A DNA stretch of 64,000 nucleotides from Brevibacterium limosum (GCF_011617705.1 NZ_CP050154.1:3100001-3164000), one strand, 5' to 3'; counted from the first letter of the stretch, positions 8,599 to 18,242 are shown. The notes: a model not told the origin generated them from the sequence alone. Made by a program: numbers and translations.

Positions 8599-9354
8599 GT
8601 GCACACTGACAGACCGGCAATGACCACGGTGGCCGCAGACGGCTTGGGACCTGTGGAGGAACTGGCGTTCGCCCGCGTCCTCCTCGATTCGGTCAAGGCC
8701 GGACGACGCGGGGCGACCCTGCGGATGTACCGGCCGGCCCCGACTCTGGCGTTCGGAGCCCGGGATCGTTTCCTGCCCGGGTTCGCCATCGCCGTCGAAG
8801 CGGCCCGGGACCACGGTTTCACGCCTGCCCTGCGCAGCCTCGGCGGGCGCGCGGCCGCATACCATCCGGGTTCGCTGGTCATCGATCACATCGAACCGAG
8901 TGATTCATTCATCACGAACACCAATGCCCGGTTCACGGGTTTCGGCCAGGACTATGTCGAGGTGCTGCGCGGGCTGGGCATCGATGCCCGCCTCGGCGAG
9001 ATTCCCGGCGAATACTGTCCCGGTGAGCACAGCGTCAACGTGGCCGGGCGGATCAAGGCGATCGGCACCGCCCAGCGCGTGGTCTCCGGTGCCTGGCTGT
9101 TCTCGTCGTCCGTCGTCGTCGCGGATCCCGATCCGATCCGCGCGGTGCTCACCGATGTCGAAGCCGCTCTCGGGATCGACTGGGATCCGTCGACGGGCGG
9201 ATCGATCAGCGAGATCCATCCCGAAGTGACGATCGATTCCGTCGCCGAGGCGTTCGCCGCCTTCTACTCCGACGCGAATCCGCATACGCCTCTGTCCCCC
9301 ACCGCCGAGGAGCTGACCGAGGTGTCCGCTCACGCGGACAGGCACCGGCTCTGA
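8599..9354 (+). CDS. biotin/lipoate A/B protein ligase family protein
   Basis: 251-residue member of the lipoate-protein ligase/octanoyltransferase superfamily, which transfers lipoyl or octanoyl groups to lysines of 2-oxoacid dehydrogenases or GcvH. Visible signatures are LRSLGGRAAAYHPGSLVID, matching the R-x-x-GG-x-x-x-H substrate motif, and the conserved catalytic-type Lys in GRIKAIGTAQR. The GTG start gives the natural N-terminus VHTDRPAMTT. It is divergent from tmk, with about 100 bases between. LplA-like versus LipM-like activity cannot be decided here. Confidence 0.8.
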   Translation: MHTDRPAMTTVAADGLGPVEELAFARVLLDSVKAGRRGATLRMYRPAPTLAFGARDRFLPGFAIAVEAARDHGFTPALRSLGGRAAAYHPGSLVIDHIEPSDSFITNTNARFTGFGQDYVEVLRGLGIDARLGEIPGEYCPGEHSVNVAGRIKAIGTAQRVVSGAWLFSSSVVVADPDPIRAVLTDVEAALGIDWDPSTGGSISEIHPEVTIDSVAEAFAAFYSDANPHTPLSPTAEELTEVSAHADRHRL

Positions 9355-9449
9355 GCCCGGTGGCGACTGCTGAGCACGGCGAGAGCTGGGGGCACAGCCC
9401 GAATCTCGGAGACGAAACGACATCGACCGAACGACATTGGGAGCACACT

Positions 9450-9944
9450 ATGACCGTCACCGTTCGTGACGCAGAACCCGCGGATCTGCCTGACATCCTG
9501 CGACTCGTCCATGCACTGGCCGTCTATGAGAAGGAACCGGATGCGGTCGAGGCCACCGAGGCGGATTTCGCGGCAGTGATGTTTCCCGACGATGGTCGTG
9601 CGAACACGTTCGGTCTCGTGGCCGAGTCTGCCGGCGAGGTCATCGGCATTGCGATCTGGTTCCATTCGTTCTCCACCTGGACGGGCAGGAACGGCATCTG
9701 GCTCGAGGACCTCTTCGTGGCGCCCGACCATCGTGGCTCGGGAGCCGGGAAGGCGCTGCTCGGTCGCCTGGCTCAGATCTGCCAGGAGCGTGGGCTGACT
9801 CGGCTCGAATGGTGCGTGCTCAAGTGGAACACGCCGTCGAGCGGGTTCTACGAATCTCTGGGAGCGAAGCCGCAGGACGAGTGGGAGACCTATCGCCTCG
9901 ACGGGCGGGCGCTCACCGATTTCGCCGACTCATCGCGCGGCTGA
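9450..9944 (+). CDS. GNAT family N-acetyltransferase (diamine-acetyltransferase-like)
   Basis: 164-residue single-domain acetyltransferase. The acetyl-CoA loop is DLFVAPDHRGSGAGKALL, followed by the conserved LEWCVLKWNTPSSGFYESLGA, which resembles the spermidine/spermine acetyltransferase (SSAT) subgroup. The N-terminal VRDAEPADLPDILRLV is the usual first strand and helix. The start follows GGGAG with six bases of spacing. It closes a plus-strand pair with the lipoate-ligase-like gene and converges on topA across two large hairpins. A small-molecule amine substrate is likely by similarity. Confidence 0.8.
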   Translation: MTVTVRDAEPADLPDILRLVHALAVYEKEPDAVEATEADFAAVMFPDDGRANTFGLVAESAGEVIGIAIWFHSFSTWTGRNGIWLEDLFVAPDHRGSGAGKALLGRLAQICQERGLTRLEWCVLKWNTPSSGFYESLGAKPQDEWETYRLDGRALTDFADSSRG

Positions 9945-10002
9945 GCTCGCCGCTGATGCTGCTGGAGTCACCGCAAAGTCGTGGGCGGTGTCGGCATACG
10001 AC

Positions 10003-10064
10003 GATTGTTGGGTCGATCCGCGGTGGTATCGGCATTGAGATCACCGTGGATCGACCCAGCAATC
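10003..10064. terminator. long inverted repeat between convergent genes (first of two)
   Basis: Arms GATTGTTGGGTCGATCCGCGGTGGTATC-like (10003-10030) and GATCACCGTGGATCGACCCAGCAATC-like (10039-10064) pair over about 26 bp with one two-base bulge and few mismatches. It sits between the convergent acetyltransferase and topA genes. A bidirectional terminator is the simplest reading, though it lacks a clear T-tract. Confidence 0.55.
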
Positions 10065-10086
10065 ACGGGTCACGGGAGAAGAAGCG

Positions 10087-10128
10087 GCTTTCGCCACCGG
10101 CCTGGAGCATCAGGCAGGTGGCGAAAGC
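10087..10128. terminator. second inverted repeat downstream of topA
   Basis: GCTTTCGCCACC plus GGCCTG pairs with CAGG plus GGTGGCGAAAGC around a six-base loop, with one unpaired base. It lies 39 bases beyond the topA stop and probably ends the topA message. Confidence 0.6.
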
Positions 10129-10166
10129 TGTGACGGGTGATTGCCGCGGGCTCGGCGGCCGTCGAC

Positions 10167-12953
10167 TCAGGGAGTCTTCGGCTTGGCCGTGCTCGTCTTC
10201 TTCGCTGCCGTCGTCTTGGTGCCCGTGGCTTTCGACGCGGTGGTCTTCTTCGCGGCCGTCGTCTTGGCAGCCGTCGTCTTCTTGGCGGGTGCCTTCTTCG
10301 CCGGTGCCTTGCGCGTCGTCGTCTTCTTCTTCGCCGGTCCCTTCGCCCGCTTCTCGGCCAGCAGGGTGGCCGCGCGTTCGAGGGTCACGGCTTCGACGGA
10401 GTCGTCCTTCCGCAGGGTCGCGTTCGTCTCTCCGTCGGTGACATAGGGTCCGAAGCGACCGTCCTTGACGACGACGGGCTTCTTCGTCTCGGGATCCTCA
10501 CCGAGTTCCTTCAGCGGAGCCGCGGCACGACGGCCCCCGCGCTGCTTCGGCTCGGAGTAGATCTTCAGTGCCTCGTCGAGGGTGATGTTGAAGATCTGCT
10601 CCTCGTCCGTCAGGGACCGTGAGTCCGTGCCCTTCTTCAGATACGGTCCGTAGCGTCCGTTCTGCGCGGTGATGTCGGTGCCCTCTTCGTCCTGGCCGAC
10701 CACACGCGGCAGGCTGAGCAGCTTGAGCGCGGTCTCGAGGTCGATCGAGTTCAGGTCCATCGACTTGAACAGGGAGCCGGTGCGCGGCTTGGGCTTCTTG
10801 GCGCCTCGCTTCGGCTTCTCTTCGGGCTCGGGGAGAACCTCGGAGACGTAGGGGCCGAAGCGGCCGTTCTTCGCCACGATGGTGTGTCCGGTCTCCGGGT
10901 CGACGCCGAGCTCACGGTCACCGTCGCCCTGGGATTCGATGAGTTCGGCCGCTTTCGCCGCCGTCAGCTCATCGGGTGCCAGATCGTCGGGGACGGAGAC
11001 CCGCTTCGGGTCCTCGCCTTCCTTCTCGGAGGTGACTTCGAGGTAGGGACCGTATCGGCCCACGCGCAGGTTCACGCCCTCGCTGATGGCAACGGTGTTG
11101 ACCTCACGGGCATCGATATCGCCGAGGTCGTCGACGATCGCCTTGAGACCTTCACGGTCCTGGCCCTTGTCGCCGAAGTAGAAGCCGGCCAACCAGTCGT
11201 TGCGGTCCTCTTCGCCCATCGCGATCCGGTCGAGTTCGGATTCGAGGTCGGCGGTGAACGCGTAATCGACCAGACCGGTGAAGTGCTCCTCGAGCAGTCG
11301 GACGACGGAGAACGCCAACCAGCTGGGCACGAGCGCATTGCCGCGAGTGGTCACATAACCGCGGTCCTGAATGACCGAGATCGTCGCCGCGTAGGTCGAA
11401 GGACGGCCGATGCCGAGCTCCTCGAGCTGCTTGACCAGGCTGGCTTCGGTGAAGCGCGGCGGCGGAGCAGTGGTGTGGCCATCGGCTTCGGCCTTGACGA
11501 CCGACAGCGACTGGCCCTCTTCGACCTGCGGCAACCGCGACTCGCCGGACTTCGTGTCGTAGCGGGACGCGTCCTGGCCCTCTTCATAGGCGGCGAGGAA
11601 TCCGCGGAAGGTGATGACGGTGCCGCTGGCGCTGAATCCGGCCTCATGCCCGTCAGCGAGTGCGGCACTGACCTTGATGGTCGCGGTCTTTCCCTTCGCA
11701 TCGGCCATCTGGCTGGCGACGGTGCGCTTCCAGATGAGGTCGTAGAGACGGAATTCGTCCCCATTGAGCTGCTTGGACACCTGTGCCGGGGTGCGGAAGG
11801 AGTCGCCGGCGGGACGGATCGCCTCGTGGGCCTCCTGCGCCGATTTCTGTTTGCTCGCATACTGGCGCGGCGACTGCGGAACGAATTCGGGACCGTAGAG
11901 TTCGGTGACCTGCTTGCGGGCGGCGGAGATGGCCTGACCCGACAGCGCCGAGGAGTCGGTGCGCATATAGGTGATGTAGCCGTGCTCGTACAGCGACTGT
12001 GCGGTGCGCATCGCCTGACGGGCACTCATGCGCAGTTTGCGTCCGGCCTCCTGCTGCAGGGTCGAGGTCGTGAACGGGGCGGCCGGGCGGCGGGAGTACG
12101 GCTTCGACTCCACCGCGGTCACCGTCAGGGCATCTTTGGCGGTGCCACTGAGCTCTGTGGCCAGGGATTCCGCGCGAGCCTGGTCGACGATCGTCGCCGA
12201 GGTGTTCTTCAGCTCACCTTTGTCATTGAAGTCACGGCCGGTGGCCACACGGGACCCGTCGACAGTGGTGAGGTTCGCCGCGAACGGGTTCGTCCCGTCC
12301 GGCAGTCCGAGGTCGACGTCGAGGTCCCAGTAGTCGGCGGGCACGAAAGCCATGCGTTCACGTTCGCGTTCGACGACGAGGCGGGTGGCCACGGACTGGA
12401 CACGACCTGCGGAGAGTCCGGCACGGATCTTGCGCCACAGCACGGGCGAGACCTCGTAGCCGTAGAGACGGTCGAGGATGCGGCGGGTCTCCTGCGCGTC
12501 GACGAGCGAGCTGTCGATCTCGCGGGTGTTCTCCAGTGCACGTTCGATCGCCTCGGGCGTGATCTCGTGGAAGACCATGCGCTTGACGGGGATCTTCGGT
12601 TTGAGGACTTCGAGCAGGTGCCAGGCGATGGCCTCTCCCTCGCGGTCCTCATCCGTTGCCAGATAGAGTTCGTCGGCGTCCTTGAGCAGACGCTTGAGTT
12701 CGGTGACTTTCTTCTTCTTGCCCGGATCGATCCGATAGTAGGGGTCGAAGTTGTTGTCGACGTCGACGGCGAACTTTCCGTACGGCCCCTTCTTCATATC
12801 GGCGGGCAGCTCCGAGGGGGTGGGCAGGTCGCGGATGTGGCCTACGGAGGCCTCGACGTCATAACCGTCGCCGAGGTATCCCACAATCGTTCGCGCCTTC
12901 GTCGGAGACTCGACGATGACGAGGCGACGGGGCTTCTTCTCGGTTGTGGTCAC
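10167..12953 (-). CDS. topA: DNA topoisomerase I
   Basis: Type IA topoisomerase that relaxes negative supercoils, 928 residues. The Toprim domain begins RLVIVESPTKARTIVGYL and carries the acidic metal site LATDEDREGEAIAWH. The catalytic Tyr is in GYITYMRTDSS. Several C-terminal domains carry repeated FGPYV/RYGPYL motifs, in place of Cys zinc fingers. The last 60 residues are a Lys/Ala/Thr tail, KKTTAAKKTTASKATG-like, typical of actinobacterial TopA. The start is GTG with AGAGGA upstream. It stands as its own unit, followed by two hairpins. Confidence 0.97.
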   Translation of the reverse strand: MTTTEKKPRRLVIVESPTKARTIVGYLGDGYDVEASVGHIRDLPTPSELPADMKKGPYGKFAVDVDNNFDPYYRIDPGKKKKVTELKRLLKDADELYLATDEDREGEAIAWHLLEVLKPKIPVKRMVFHEITPEAIERALENTREIDSSLVDAQETRRILDRLYGYEVSPVLWRKIRAGLSAGRVQSVATRLVVERERERMAFVPADYWDLDVDLGLPDGTNPFAANLTTVDGSRVATGRDFNDKGELKNTSATIVDQARAESLATELSGTAKDALTVTAVESKPYSRRPAAPFTTSTLQQEAGRKLRMSARQAMRTAQSLYEHGYITYMRTDSSALSGQAISAARKQVTELYGPEFVPQSPRQYASKQKSAQEAHEAIRPAGDSFRTPAQVSKQLNGDEFRLYDLIWKRTVASQMADAKGKTATIKVSAALADGHEAGFSASGTVITFRGFLAAYEEGQDASRYDTKSGESRLPQVEEGQSLSVVKAEADGHTTAPPPRFTEASLVKQLEELGIGRPSTYAATISVIQDRGYVTTRGNALVPSWLAFSVVRLLEEHFTGLVDYAFTADLESELDRIAMGEEDRNDWLAGFYFGDKGQDREGLKAIVDDLGDIDAREVNTVAISEGVNLRVGRYGPYLEVTSEKEGEDPKRVSVPDDLAPDELTAAKAAELIESQGDGDRELGVDPETGHTIVAKNGRFGPYVSEVLPEPEEKPKRGAKKPKPRTGSLFKSMDLNSIDLETALKLLSLPRVVGQDEEGTDITAQNGRYGPYLKKGTDSRSLTDEEQIFNITLDEALKIYSEPKQRGGRRAAAPLKELGEDPETKKPVVVKDGRFGPYVTDGETNATLRKDDSVEAVTLERAATLLAEKRAKGPAKKKTTTRKAPAKKAPAKKTTAAKTTAAKKTTASKATGTKTTAAKKTSTAKPKTP

Positions 12954-13121
12954 GCTTTCACATTCCTCTCACGGCATCAGCTGCCCGCTGCAACGGACGA
13001 TCCGGCCCAATGTAACACTGTTGAACTGACACGTTCCTCATCGGGCCATGCGACCCGGACACTGCCCCGACCTGGTCCGATCTCGGCTCGGACACGGCGT
13101 CAGCGGTTTCCGATCCTATCC

Positions 13122-14774
13122 CTAGTCCACCGACGTCCGAGTCGTCGAGCTCTCGACGGAACCGCCGTCGGGCAGCAGTGCACCCGCGGCGCACAGGGCT
13201 CTGACCTGGGCGACGAGTTGGTCTTCCAGTGCTGTGGGGTCGACCTCGAGAAGCTGGGCCAATGCTCCGGCCGTCTGCCGCAGGGTCAGTGTCCCATCCG
13301 CGACGGACACGAACCCGGCCAACGCCGTATCGAGGTCGAAGACCTGCCCGAAACCGATCCCCTGCTCCAGGGTGATCGAGCTGGGTTCCGGTTGTCCGGG
13401 AACGAAATGGCGATGCTCGACGAGGTCGGGTGAGCGGGTGAAAGCGGTCGCGGCGATCTCCTCCGGCCCGGCTGCGGCCAGCCAGGACCGGATCGCGACG
13501 ATCGTGGTGAGGAACTCGGCGAGTCCGTGCGGATTCTTCGCCGGCGCCGAGGTGACTCTCACCCGGGACCTGAACACTCCGGCGGCCGCCCCCGAGACTC
13601 TGTGGTCGGGTGTGGGCGCACCGACCGCGGAGTCCTCGGAGCCAATCGTTGGCACATCGTTATCGGAACGGCTCATGAGCACGTACCCGAACACGATTTC
13701 GTCCACAGCTCTGGTGGCGAAGTCATCGAGCCATGCGGCCACTGCCTCGTTCCAGACGGAGCTGGCACGGACGATCCCGCCGTCGCGGATCCACGTCTCT
13801 GCGTAGGCGGTGGGGTCGAGTGCTTCGCGTTCGATGACGAACACCGACGTGTCGTCTTCGCTGACCCAGGTCTCCGGCCCCTCGTCCTTCGCCGAGGCGG
13901 CCTCCCAGTTTCCGAGGCAGACGCTGCGTCCTCCCGGGGTGAGGTTCGCCGGAATCTGGGCGAACAGCTCCCGGACGAGTTCGTCCCCGGTCATGCCGCC
14001 GTCCCGATATTCGAAGGTGGTGTCCGTGCTGCGCGGGGTGATGACGAACGGCGGATTCGACACGAGCAGATCCACGGGTTCGCTGAGGGGTTCGAGGAGA
14101 GAGCCGTGCCGGAACTCGATCGTCGTCACACCGTTGAGTCCGGCCGAGATTTCGGCCAGGTGCAGGGCCCGGTGGGAGATGTCGGTGGCGATGACCCGGT
14201 CACAGTGGCGGGCCAGGAGCAGGGCTTGGATTCCGCAGCCGGTGCCGATGTCGGCGGCCACATCGACGTGGTCACGTGGGGTGATGGACACCAGGGTGCG
14301 GCCGGCCCCGCCGAGTCCGAGCACGAACTCGCCGTCGAGGACATCCGGGGTGGTCAGGGTGCCGTGGTCGGCCACGAGGTAGAGGTTCTCGTCCCCGGGG
14401 CGGAAGCCACGCGGGACCCCGACCGGAAGGTCGTAGGGGGTCAGGGCGAAAGGGGCGATCGCCTCATCGTCGGTGGCGATGATCAGCCCCGCCTCGGCGG
14501 CGGTGTCGAAGGACTCCCCCAACAGGGTACGGACCTCGGTGACCGGGACGGTGCGGTGGAAGTGGAAGAGCAGCGCGGCACAGGCGATTGCCCGGTCGGC
14601 GGCGGTGGCGGACTGGTCGGCGAGCGCCCGGGTGCAGTGGTGGATGGCGGGGGCTGCGTTGTTGCGCAGCAGCGCCTCCGAGGTCGAGCTGTCCCAGAAC
14701 TGGCGCAGTCGCGGTTCGGTGTAACCGGCACGGTAGAGGGTCTCGCCCAGGTGGGCCAACGGCTGATCAGTCAC
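13122..14774 (-). CDS. SAM-dependent methyltransferase with N-terminal winged-helix-like region
   Basis: 550-residue protein. After a 180-residue N-terminal helical region comes a class I methyltransferase fold with the SAM-binding DIGTGCGIQALLLA and the adenine/substrate motif VSNPPFVITPR. The NPPF motif is typical of N6-adenine or glutamine (HemK/RlmG-like) methyltransferases. The C-terminal 200 residues are poorly conserved and may bind RNA or protein. It is divergent from the helicase gene with only 34 bases between starts. The substrate is unknown; an rRNA methyltransferase is plausible. Confidence 0.75.
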   Translation of the reverse strand: MTDQPLAHLGETLYRAGYTEPRLRQFWDSSTSEALLRNNAAPAIHHCTRALADQSATAADRAIACAALLFHFHRTVPVTEVRTLLGESFDTAAEAGLIIATDDEAIAPFALTPYDLPVGVPRGFRPGDENLYLVADHGTLTTPDVLDGEFVLGLGGAGRTLVSITPRDHVDVAADIGTGCGIQALLLARHCDRVIATDISHRALHLAEISAGLNGVTTIEFRHGSLLEPLSEPVDLLVSNPPFVITPRSTDTTFEYRDGGMTGDELVRELFAQIPANLTPGGRSVCLGNWEAASAKDEGPETWVSEDDTSVFVIEREALDPTAYAETWIRDGGIVRASSVWNEAVAAWLDDFATRAVDEIVFGYVLMSRSDNDVPTIGSEDSAVGAPTPDHRVSGAAAGVFRSRVRVTSAPAKNPHGLAEFLTTIVAIRSWLAAAGPEEIAATAFTRSPDLVEHRHFVPGQPEPSSITLEQGIGFGQVFDLDTALAGFVSVADGTLTLRQTAGALAQLLEVDPTALEDQLVAQVRALCAAGALLPDGGSVESSTTRTSVD

Positions 14775-14796
14775 AGAAGAATCCTAACGACTGCGT

Positions 14797-14802
14797 CATA
14801 AT
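14797..14802 (+). promoter_or_regulatory. -10 element of a probable leaderless promoter
   Basis: CATAAT lies exactly six bases before the helicase ATG, and no Shine-Dalgarno sequence is present. This matches leaderless transcription, common in actinobacteria. The 34-bp divergent spacer must also hold the methyltransferase promoter, or overlap it. Confidence 0.4.
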
Positions 14803-14808
14803 TGACTC

Positions 14809-17085
14809 ATGGCCTCCTCCGCTCTTCTCGACATCGTCACCGGTTTCGGTGCCCGGGATGAGCGGATCGTCCATGTCCGCGACATCCCGCAGCGCTTCGA
14901 ACGGGACGCCGAGTGGCCGGACTGGATCGATGAGGAGCTCAAGCATGCGTGCCATTCCATCGGCGTCGACGCCCTGTGGCAGCACCAGCTCGAGGCGGCG
15001 CAGACGGCCAGGGACGGTTCCGACGTCGTCATCGCCACTCCCACCGCGTCGGGCAAATCGTTGGGGTTCTGGTTGCCGGTGCTCGAAGCGATCCAGTCGA
15101 CTCGCGGAAAGCTGCGCAGCGCCTCGGCGATCTACATCGCTCCGACGAAGGCCCTGGCCGCCGATCAGCTGGCCAAACTCGAGAGGTTCGTCGTTCAGGG
15201 CATGCGTCCGGCCGGCTATGACGGCGACACCTCGCAGGTCTCGAAGGACTGGGCGAGGCGGCATGCGAACATCGTCTTCACCAACCCGGACATGCTCCAC
15301 CGCAGCATTCTGCCCCAGCATGAGCGCTTCGCTCGGATGTTCAAGAATCTGCGTTTCATCGTCATCGACGAAGCCCACCGGTACCGCGGAGTCTTCGGGT
15401 CCCATGTCGCACTCATCCTCCGCCGACTGCTCCGCATCGCCGCCCACTACGGTGCGGCACCGGTGGTCATCGGTGCCTCGGCGACGATGGCAGACCCGGA
15501 CGTGGCCTTCGCGAAGCTGACCGGGCGGCCCGCGCATGCGGTGACCGAGGATTCGTCCCCACGGGCGTCCGGCAGCTTCGCCCTGTGGGAGCCGCCGGTG
15601 TCTCCGGGTGGGGAGCGGCGCAGCGGTCTGGTCGAAGCCGCCGATGTCATCACCGATTCGATGTGCGCCGGCTTTCGATCGATCACGTTCATCGCCTCCC
15701 GCCGCGGCACCGAGGCGCTCGCGCAAACGGTCCGTGACCAGGTGGGACAGGTCGATGAGAGCCTGACGGGGAAGGTCGCCGCTTACCGGGGCGGGTATCT
15801 GGCCGAGGAGCGACGCATGCTCGAGACCGCTCTGCGCTCGGGTCAGCTGCTGGCTGTGGCATCGACGAATGCCCTGGAATTGGGCATCGACATCTCGGGC
15901 CTCGACCTCGTCATCATCTCCGGCTGGCCGGGAACTCTGGCATCTCTGTGGCAGCAGGCGGGACGGGCCGGGAGAGCCGGACAGCGGTGGATGGCTGTGT
16001 TCATCGCCCGTGATGATCCGCTCGACACGTTCGTCGTCCATCATCCCGAAGTCATCTTCGACTCCCCGGTCGACGCCGGCGTCATCCATCCGGGCAACCC
16101 GCATGTACTCTCCGGCCACCTGTGTGCGGCCGCCGCCGAGGTGCCTCTGAAGTCGGCCGACCTCGTGCACTTTCCGGACGATTCGCGTGAGGTCATCGAC
16201 GACCTCGTGGAGCGAAGACTGCTGCGGGCACGACCGACCGGATGGTTCTGGGCCAAGGATCAGCCCGCGGCCGATCTCTCCGATATCCGCGGTTCCGGTG
16301 GCGGACAGTTCAGCCTGGTCGAAGCGAGCACCGGCACTCTGCTGGGCACGGTCGACGAATCAGGAGCCCATACGGGCGCCCACCCAGGAGCGGTGTATAC
16401 GCATCAGGGCATCGATTTCACCGTCCTCGATCTCGACCTCGAGGACCGGATCGTCGCCGTCGAACGTGCCGAGGTCGACTACACGACTCAGCCGCGCTCG
16501 CAGACGGAGATCTCGATCGTCGACACGGAGGCCCAGCGGATTCTGCCCTCCGGGGCGACGGTGTGCAGCGGCACCGTCGACGTCAAGGACCAGGTCGTGG
16601 CCTACCGGATGCGGGCCAAGCGAGGTGGAGCGATCATCGCCGAACACGAACTCGACCTGCCGGAACGCACTCTGCGGACGAAGGCCGTGTGGTGGACGAT
16701 CCCGCAGAGCGTCCTCGACGAAGCCGAGGTCGTCTCCGGTGACCTGCCCGGAGCCGTCCACGCCGCCGAACATGCTTCGATCGGCCTGCTGCCGCTCTTC
16801 GCCGGCTGTGACCGGTGGGATATCGGTGGTGTATCGACGGCGCTGCATGCCGACACCGGTCTGGCGACGGTGTTCGTCTATGACGGTCTGGCCGGTGGTG
16901 CCGGTTTCGCCGAACGCGGCAGTGAAGTCATCGAAGAGTGGTTGGGTGCGACCCGGGACGCCATTGCCGCATGCGAGTGCATCGACGGGTGTCCGTCGTG
17001 TGTGCAGTCGCCGAAGTGCGGCAACGGGAACGAACCCCTGGAGAAGGACGCGGCGCTGCGGCTGCTGCGCACCGTGCTCAGATAG
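14809..17085 (+). CDS. DEAD/DEAH-box helicase of the MrfA/YprA type with C-terminal zinc cluster
   Basis: Superfamily 2 DNA helicase, 758 residues. Visible motifs are I in TPTASGKS, II in VIDEAHRYRG, III in GASATMADP and VI in QQAGRAGRAGQ. The C-terminal DUF1998-like region ends with a four-Cys cluster, CECIDGCPSCVQSPKCGNG, as in the mitomycin-repair helicase MrfA. A role in DNA repair is inferred from the family. It is the helicase that marks the 'helicase/secretion neighbourhood' of actinobacteria and runs convergently into the tad genes, with a 26-bp gap. Confidence 0.88.
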   Translation: MASSALLDIVTGFGARDERIVHVRDIPQRFERDAEWPDWIDEELKHACHSIGVDALWQHQLEAAQTARDGSDVVIATPTASGKSLGFWLPVLEAIQSTRGKLRSASAIYIAPTKALAADQLAKLERFVVQGMRPAGYDGDTSQVSKDWARRHANIVFTNPDMLHRSILPQHERFARMFKNLRFIVIDEAHRYRGVFGSHVALILRRLLRIAAHYGAAPVVIGASATMADPDVAFAKLTGRPAHAVTEDSSPRASGSFALWEPPVSPGGERRSGLVEAADVITDSMCAGFRSITFIASRRGTEALAQTVRDQVGQVDESLTGKVAAYRGGYLAEERRMLETALRSGQLLAVASTNALELGIDISGLDLVIISGWPGTLASLWQQAGRAGRAGQRWMAVFIARDDPLDTFVVHHPEVIFDSPVDAGVIHPGNPHVLSGHLCAAAAEVPLKSADLVHFPDDSREVIDDLVERRLLRARPTGWFWAKDQPAADLSDIRGSGGGQFSLVEASTGTLLGTVDESGAHTGAHPGAVYTHQGIDFTVLDLDLEDRIVAVERAEVDYTTQPRSQTEISIVDTEAQRILPSGATVCSGTVDVKDQVVAYRMRAKRGGAIIAEHELDLPERTLRTKAVWWTIPQSVLDEAEVVSGDLPGAVHAAEHASIGLLPLFAGCDRWDIGGVSTALHADTGLATVFVYDGLAGGAGFAERGSEVIEEWLGATRDAIAACECIDGCPSCVQSPKCGNGNEPLEKDAALRLLRTVLR

Positions 17086-17111
17086 CAGCCGTCCGGACGG
17101 CGGCCCGGGTT

Positions 17112-17429
17112 TCACTTCCCGGCGACGGCCTCCTCTCTGACCTTCGGCAGGGGCCCTGGGATGTCGACTTCGATGACGACATAGGCGGATTGTTCGCTCA
17201 GCGAGGCACGGCAGTCCTTGAGGTGACCGCCGTTGCGTTTCGCCACCTCCTCGGCAATCTCGCACGGTTCGCCGGTGGCCAGTCCGCGCACGGCGTCCGC
17301 AGCGGCGAGCGCCGCCAGGTCCGCGGCACTCTGCGCCCGACTGTGGGCGACGAAGGCTTGGCCGAGGGTGCCGATGGCGGTGACGAGGACGAGCACGATC
17401 GAGCACAGCCCCACGACGATGTTCGTCAT
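17112..17429 (-). CDS. TadE/TadG-like pseudopilin, Rv3654c type
   Basis: 105-residue protein with one N-terminal membrane helix (IVVGLCSIVLVLVTAIGTLGQAFV), followed by the QSAADLAALAAADA motif that defines TadG-like Flp pilus proteins of the helicase/secretion locus. The C-terminal half, with two Cys, is predicted to be outside the membrane. Its ATG overlaps the stop of the TadE gene (ATGA). It is the last gene of the cluster. Confidence 0.82.
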   Translation of the reverse strand: MTNIVVGLCSIVLVLVTAIGTLGQAFVAHSRAQSAADLAALAAADAVRGLATGEPCEIAEEVAKRNGGHLKDCRASLSEQSAYVVIEVDIPGPLPKVREEAVAGK

Positions 17430-17812
17430 GACGGCCCTGTCCGATCTCCCTCGAACCGGGCGGTGGCGTTCGCATCGACGGTGTCGAGGAAGAAGATCGC
17501 GGCAGGCAGTTCGATGGTGACGGTGACGACCGAATACCCGCCGTCGGCTCGGACTCGAACCGATGAGGAGTCACCTGCGTGCTTCTTCGCTTCGGACACG
17601 ACTGCGGCTTGGGGCTCGCCGCGGACGATCTCCCGGGCCGCGGACCGGGCCGCGTCGAAGGCTCGCAGCTGTGAGAAGCCGACCGCGGCGGCTCCCGCGA
17701 GCAGCACGATGAGGAGCACGACGGCGGGCATGACGACGGCGAACTCTGCCGTTGCCGTCCCGGCGTCGCGGTCTCCGCCTCGCTGCCGCTGACGGGAGCG
17801 TCCGCATGCCAT
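17426..17812 (-). CDS. TadE-like minor pseudopilin
   Basis: 128 residues. The basic N-terminus (RSRQRQRGG) is followed by GTATAEFAVVMPAVVLLIVLLAG, the TadE signature with a Glu at the fifth position of the processed helix, as in type IV pilin-like proteins. The remainder is a small extracytoplasmic domain. It likely joins the Flp/Tad pilus made from the DUF4244 pilin. It overlaps the next gene by four bases. Confidence 0.85.
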   Translation of the reverse strand: MACGRSRQRQRGGDRDAGTATAEFAVVMPAVVLLIVLLAGAAAVGFSQLRAFDAARSAAREIVRGEPQAAVVSEAKKHAGDSSSVRVRADGGYSVVTVTIELPAAIFFLDTVDANATARFEGDRTGPS

Positions 17813-17818
17813 GGCGGT

Positions 17819-18064
17819 TCAGCTTCCCAATCCGAGCGCCGAGGAGATGACCCCGGTGATGAGTTCCTTGATCGGTTCGGATTTGAGGACGACGACGAGC
17901 AGTGCGGCGAATCCGCATGCCGCCAGTGTGGTGATCGCGTATTCGGCGGTGGTCGCTCCGGTGTCCGATTCCCAGAACTGTTCGATCGCACTGTGGTCGT
18001 CGACCGGTTCGATCTGCCCGGTCGGCGGGTCCTCGATCTCCGGGGACGGTGATGTGGTGGCCAT
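17819..18064 (-). CDS. DUF4244 Flp-type pilin
   Basis: 81-residue probable major pilin. An acidic leader of about 38 residues ends in DTG, then ATTAEYAITTLAACGFAALLVVVL gives the prepilin-type cleavage G^ATTAEYAI with the conserved Glu, and a hydrophobic assembly helix follows. Strong expression is expected from the site CCAAGGAGGAGAGC directly before ATG. No prepilin peptidase is encoded nearby. The family is DUF4244 (Rv3656c-like). Confidence 0.87.
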   Translation of the reverse strand: MATTSPSPEIEDPPTGQIEPVDDHSAIEQFWESDTGATTAEYAITTLAACGFAALLVVVLKSEPIKELITGVISSALGLGS

Positions 18065-18242
18065 GCTCTCCTCCTTGGCTGAAACCCCGTTCGCACTCTG
18101 CGAGCGGACCTTCAGCCTGGGAGTGAGCGCACTGTCGTGTCCAGGGTCGAGATCGGGCCTGTGGAAACGGGTTCTGCGTCCACAGGCTCACCGTGTGTGA
18201 GTGAAGGTGCCGTCCACAGGACACGGCGTGTGAGTCGGTGCC

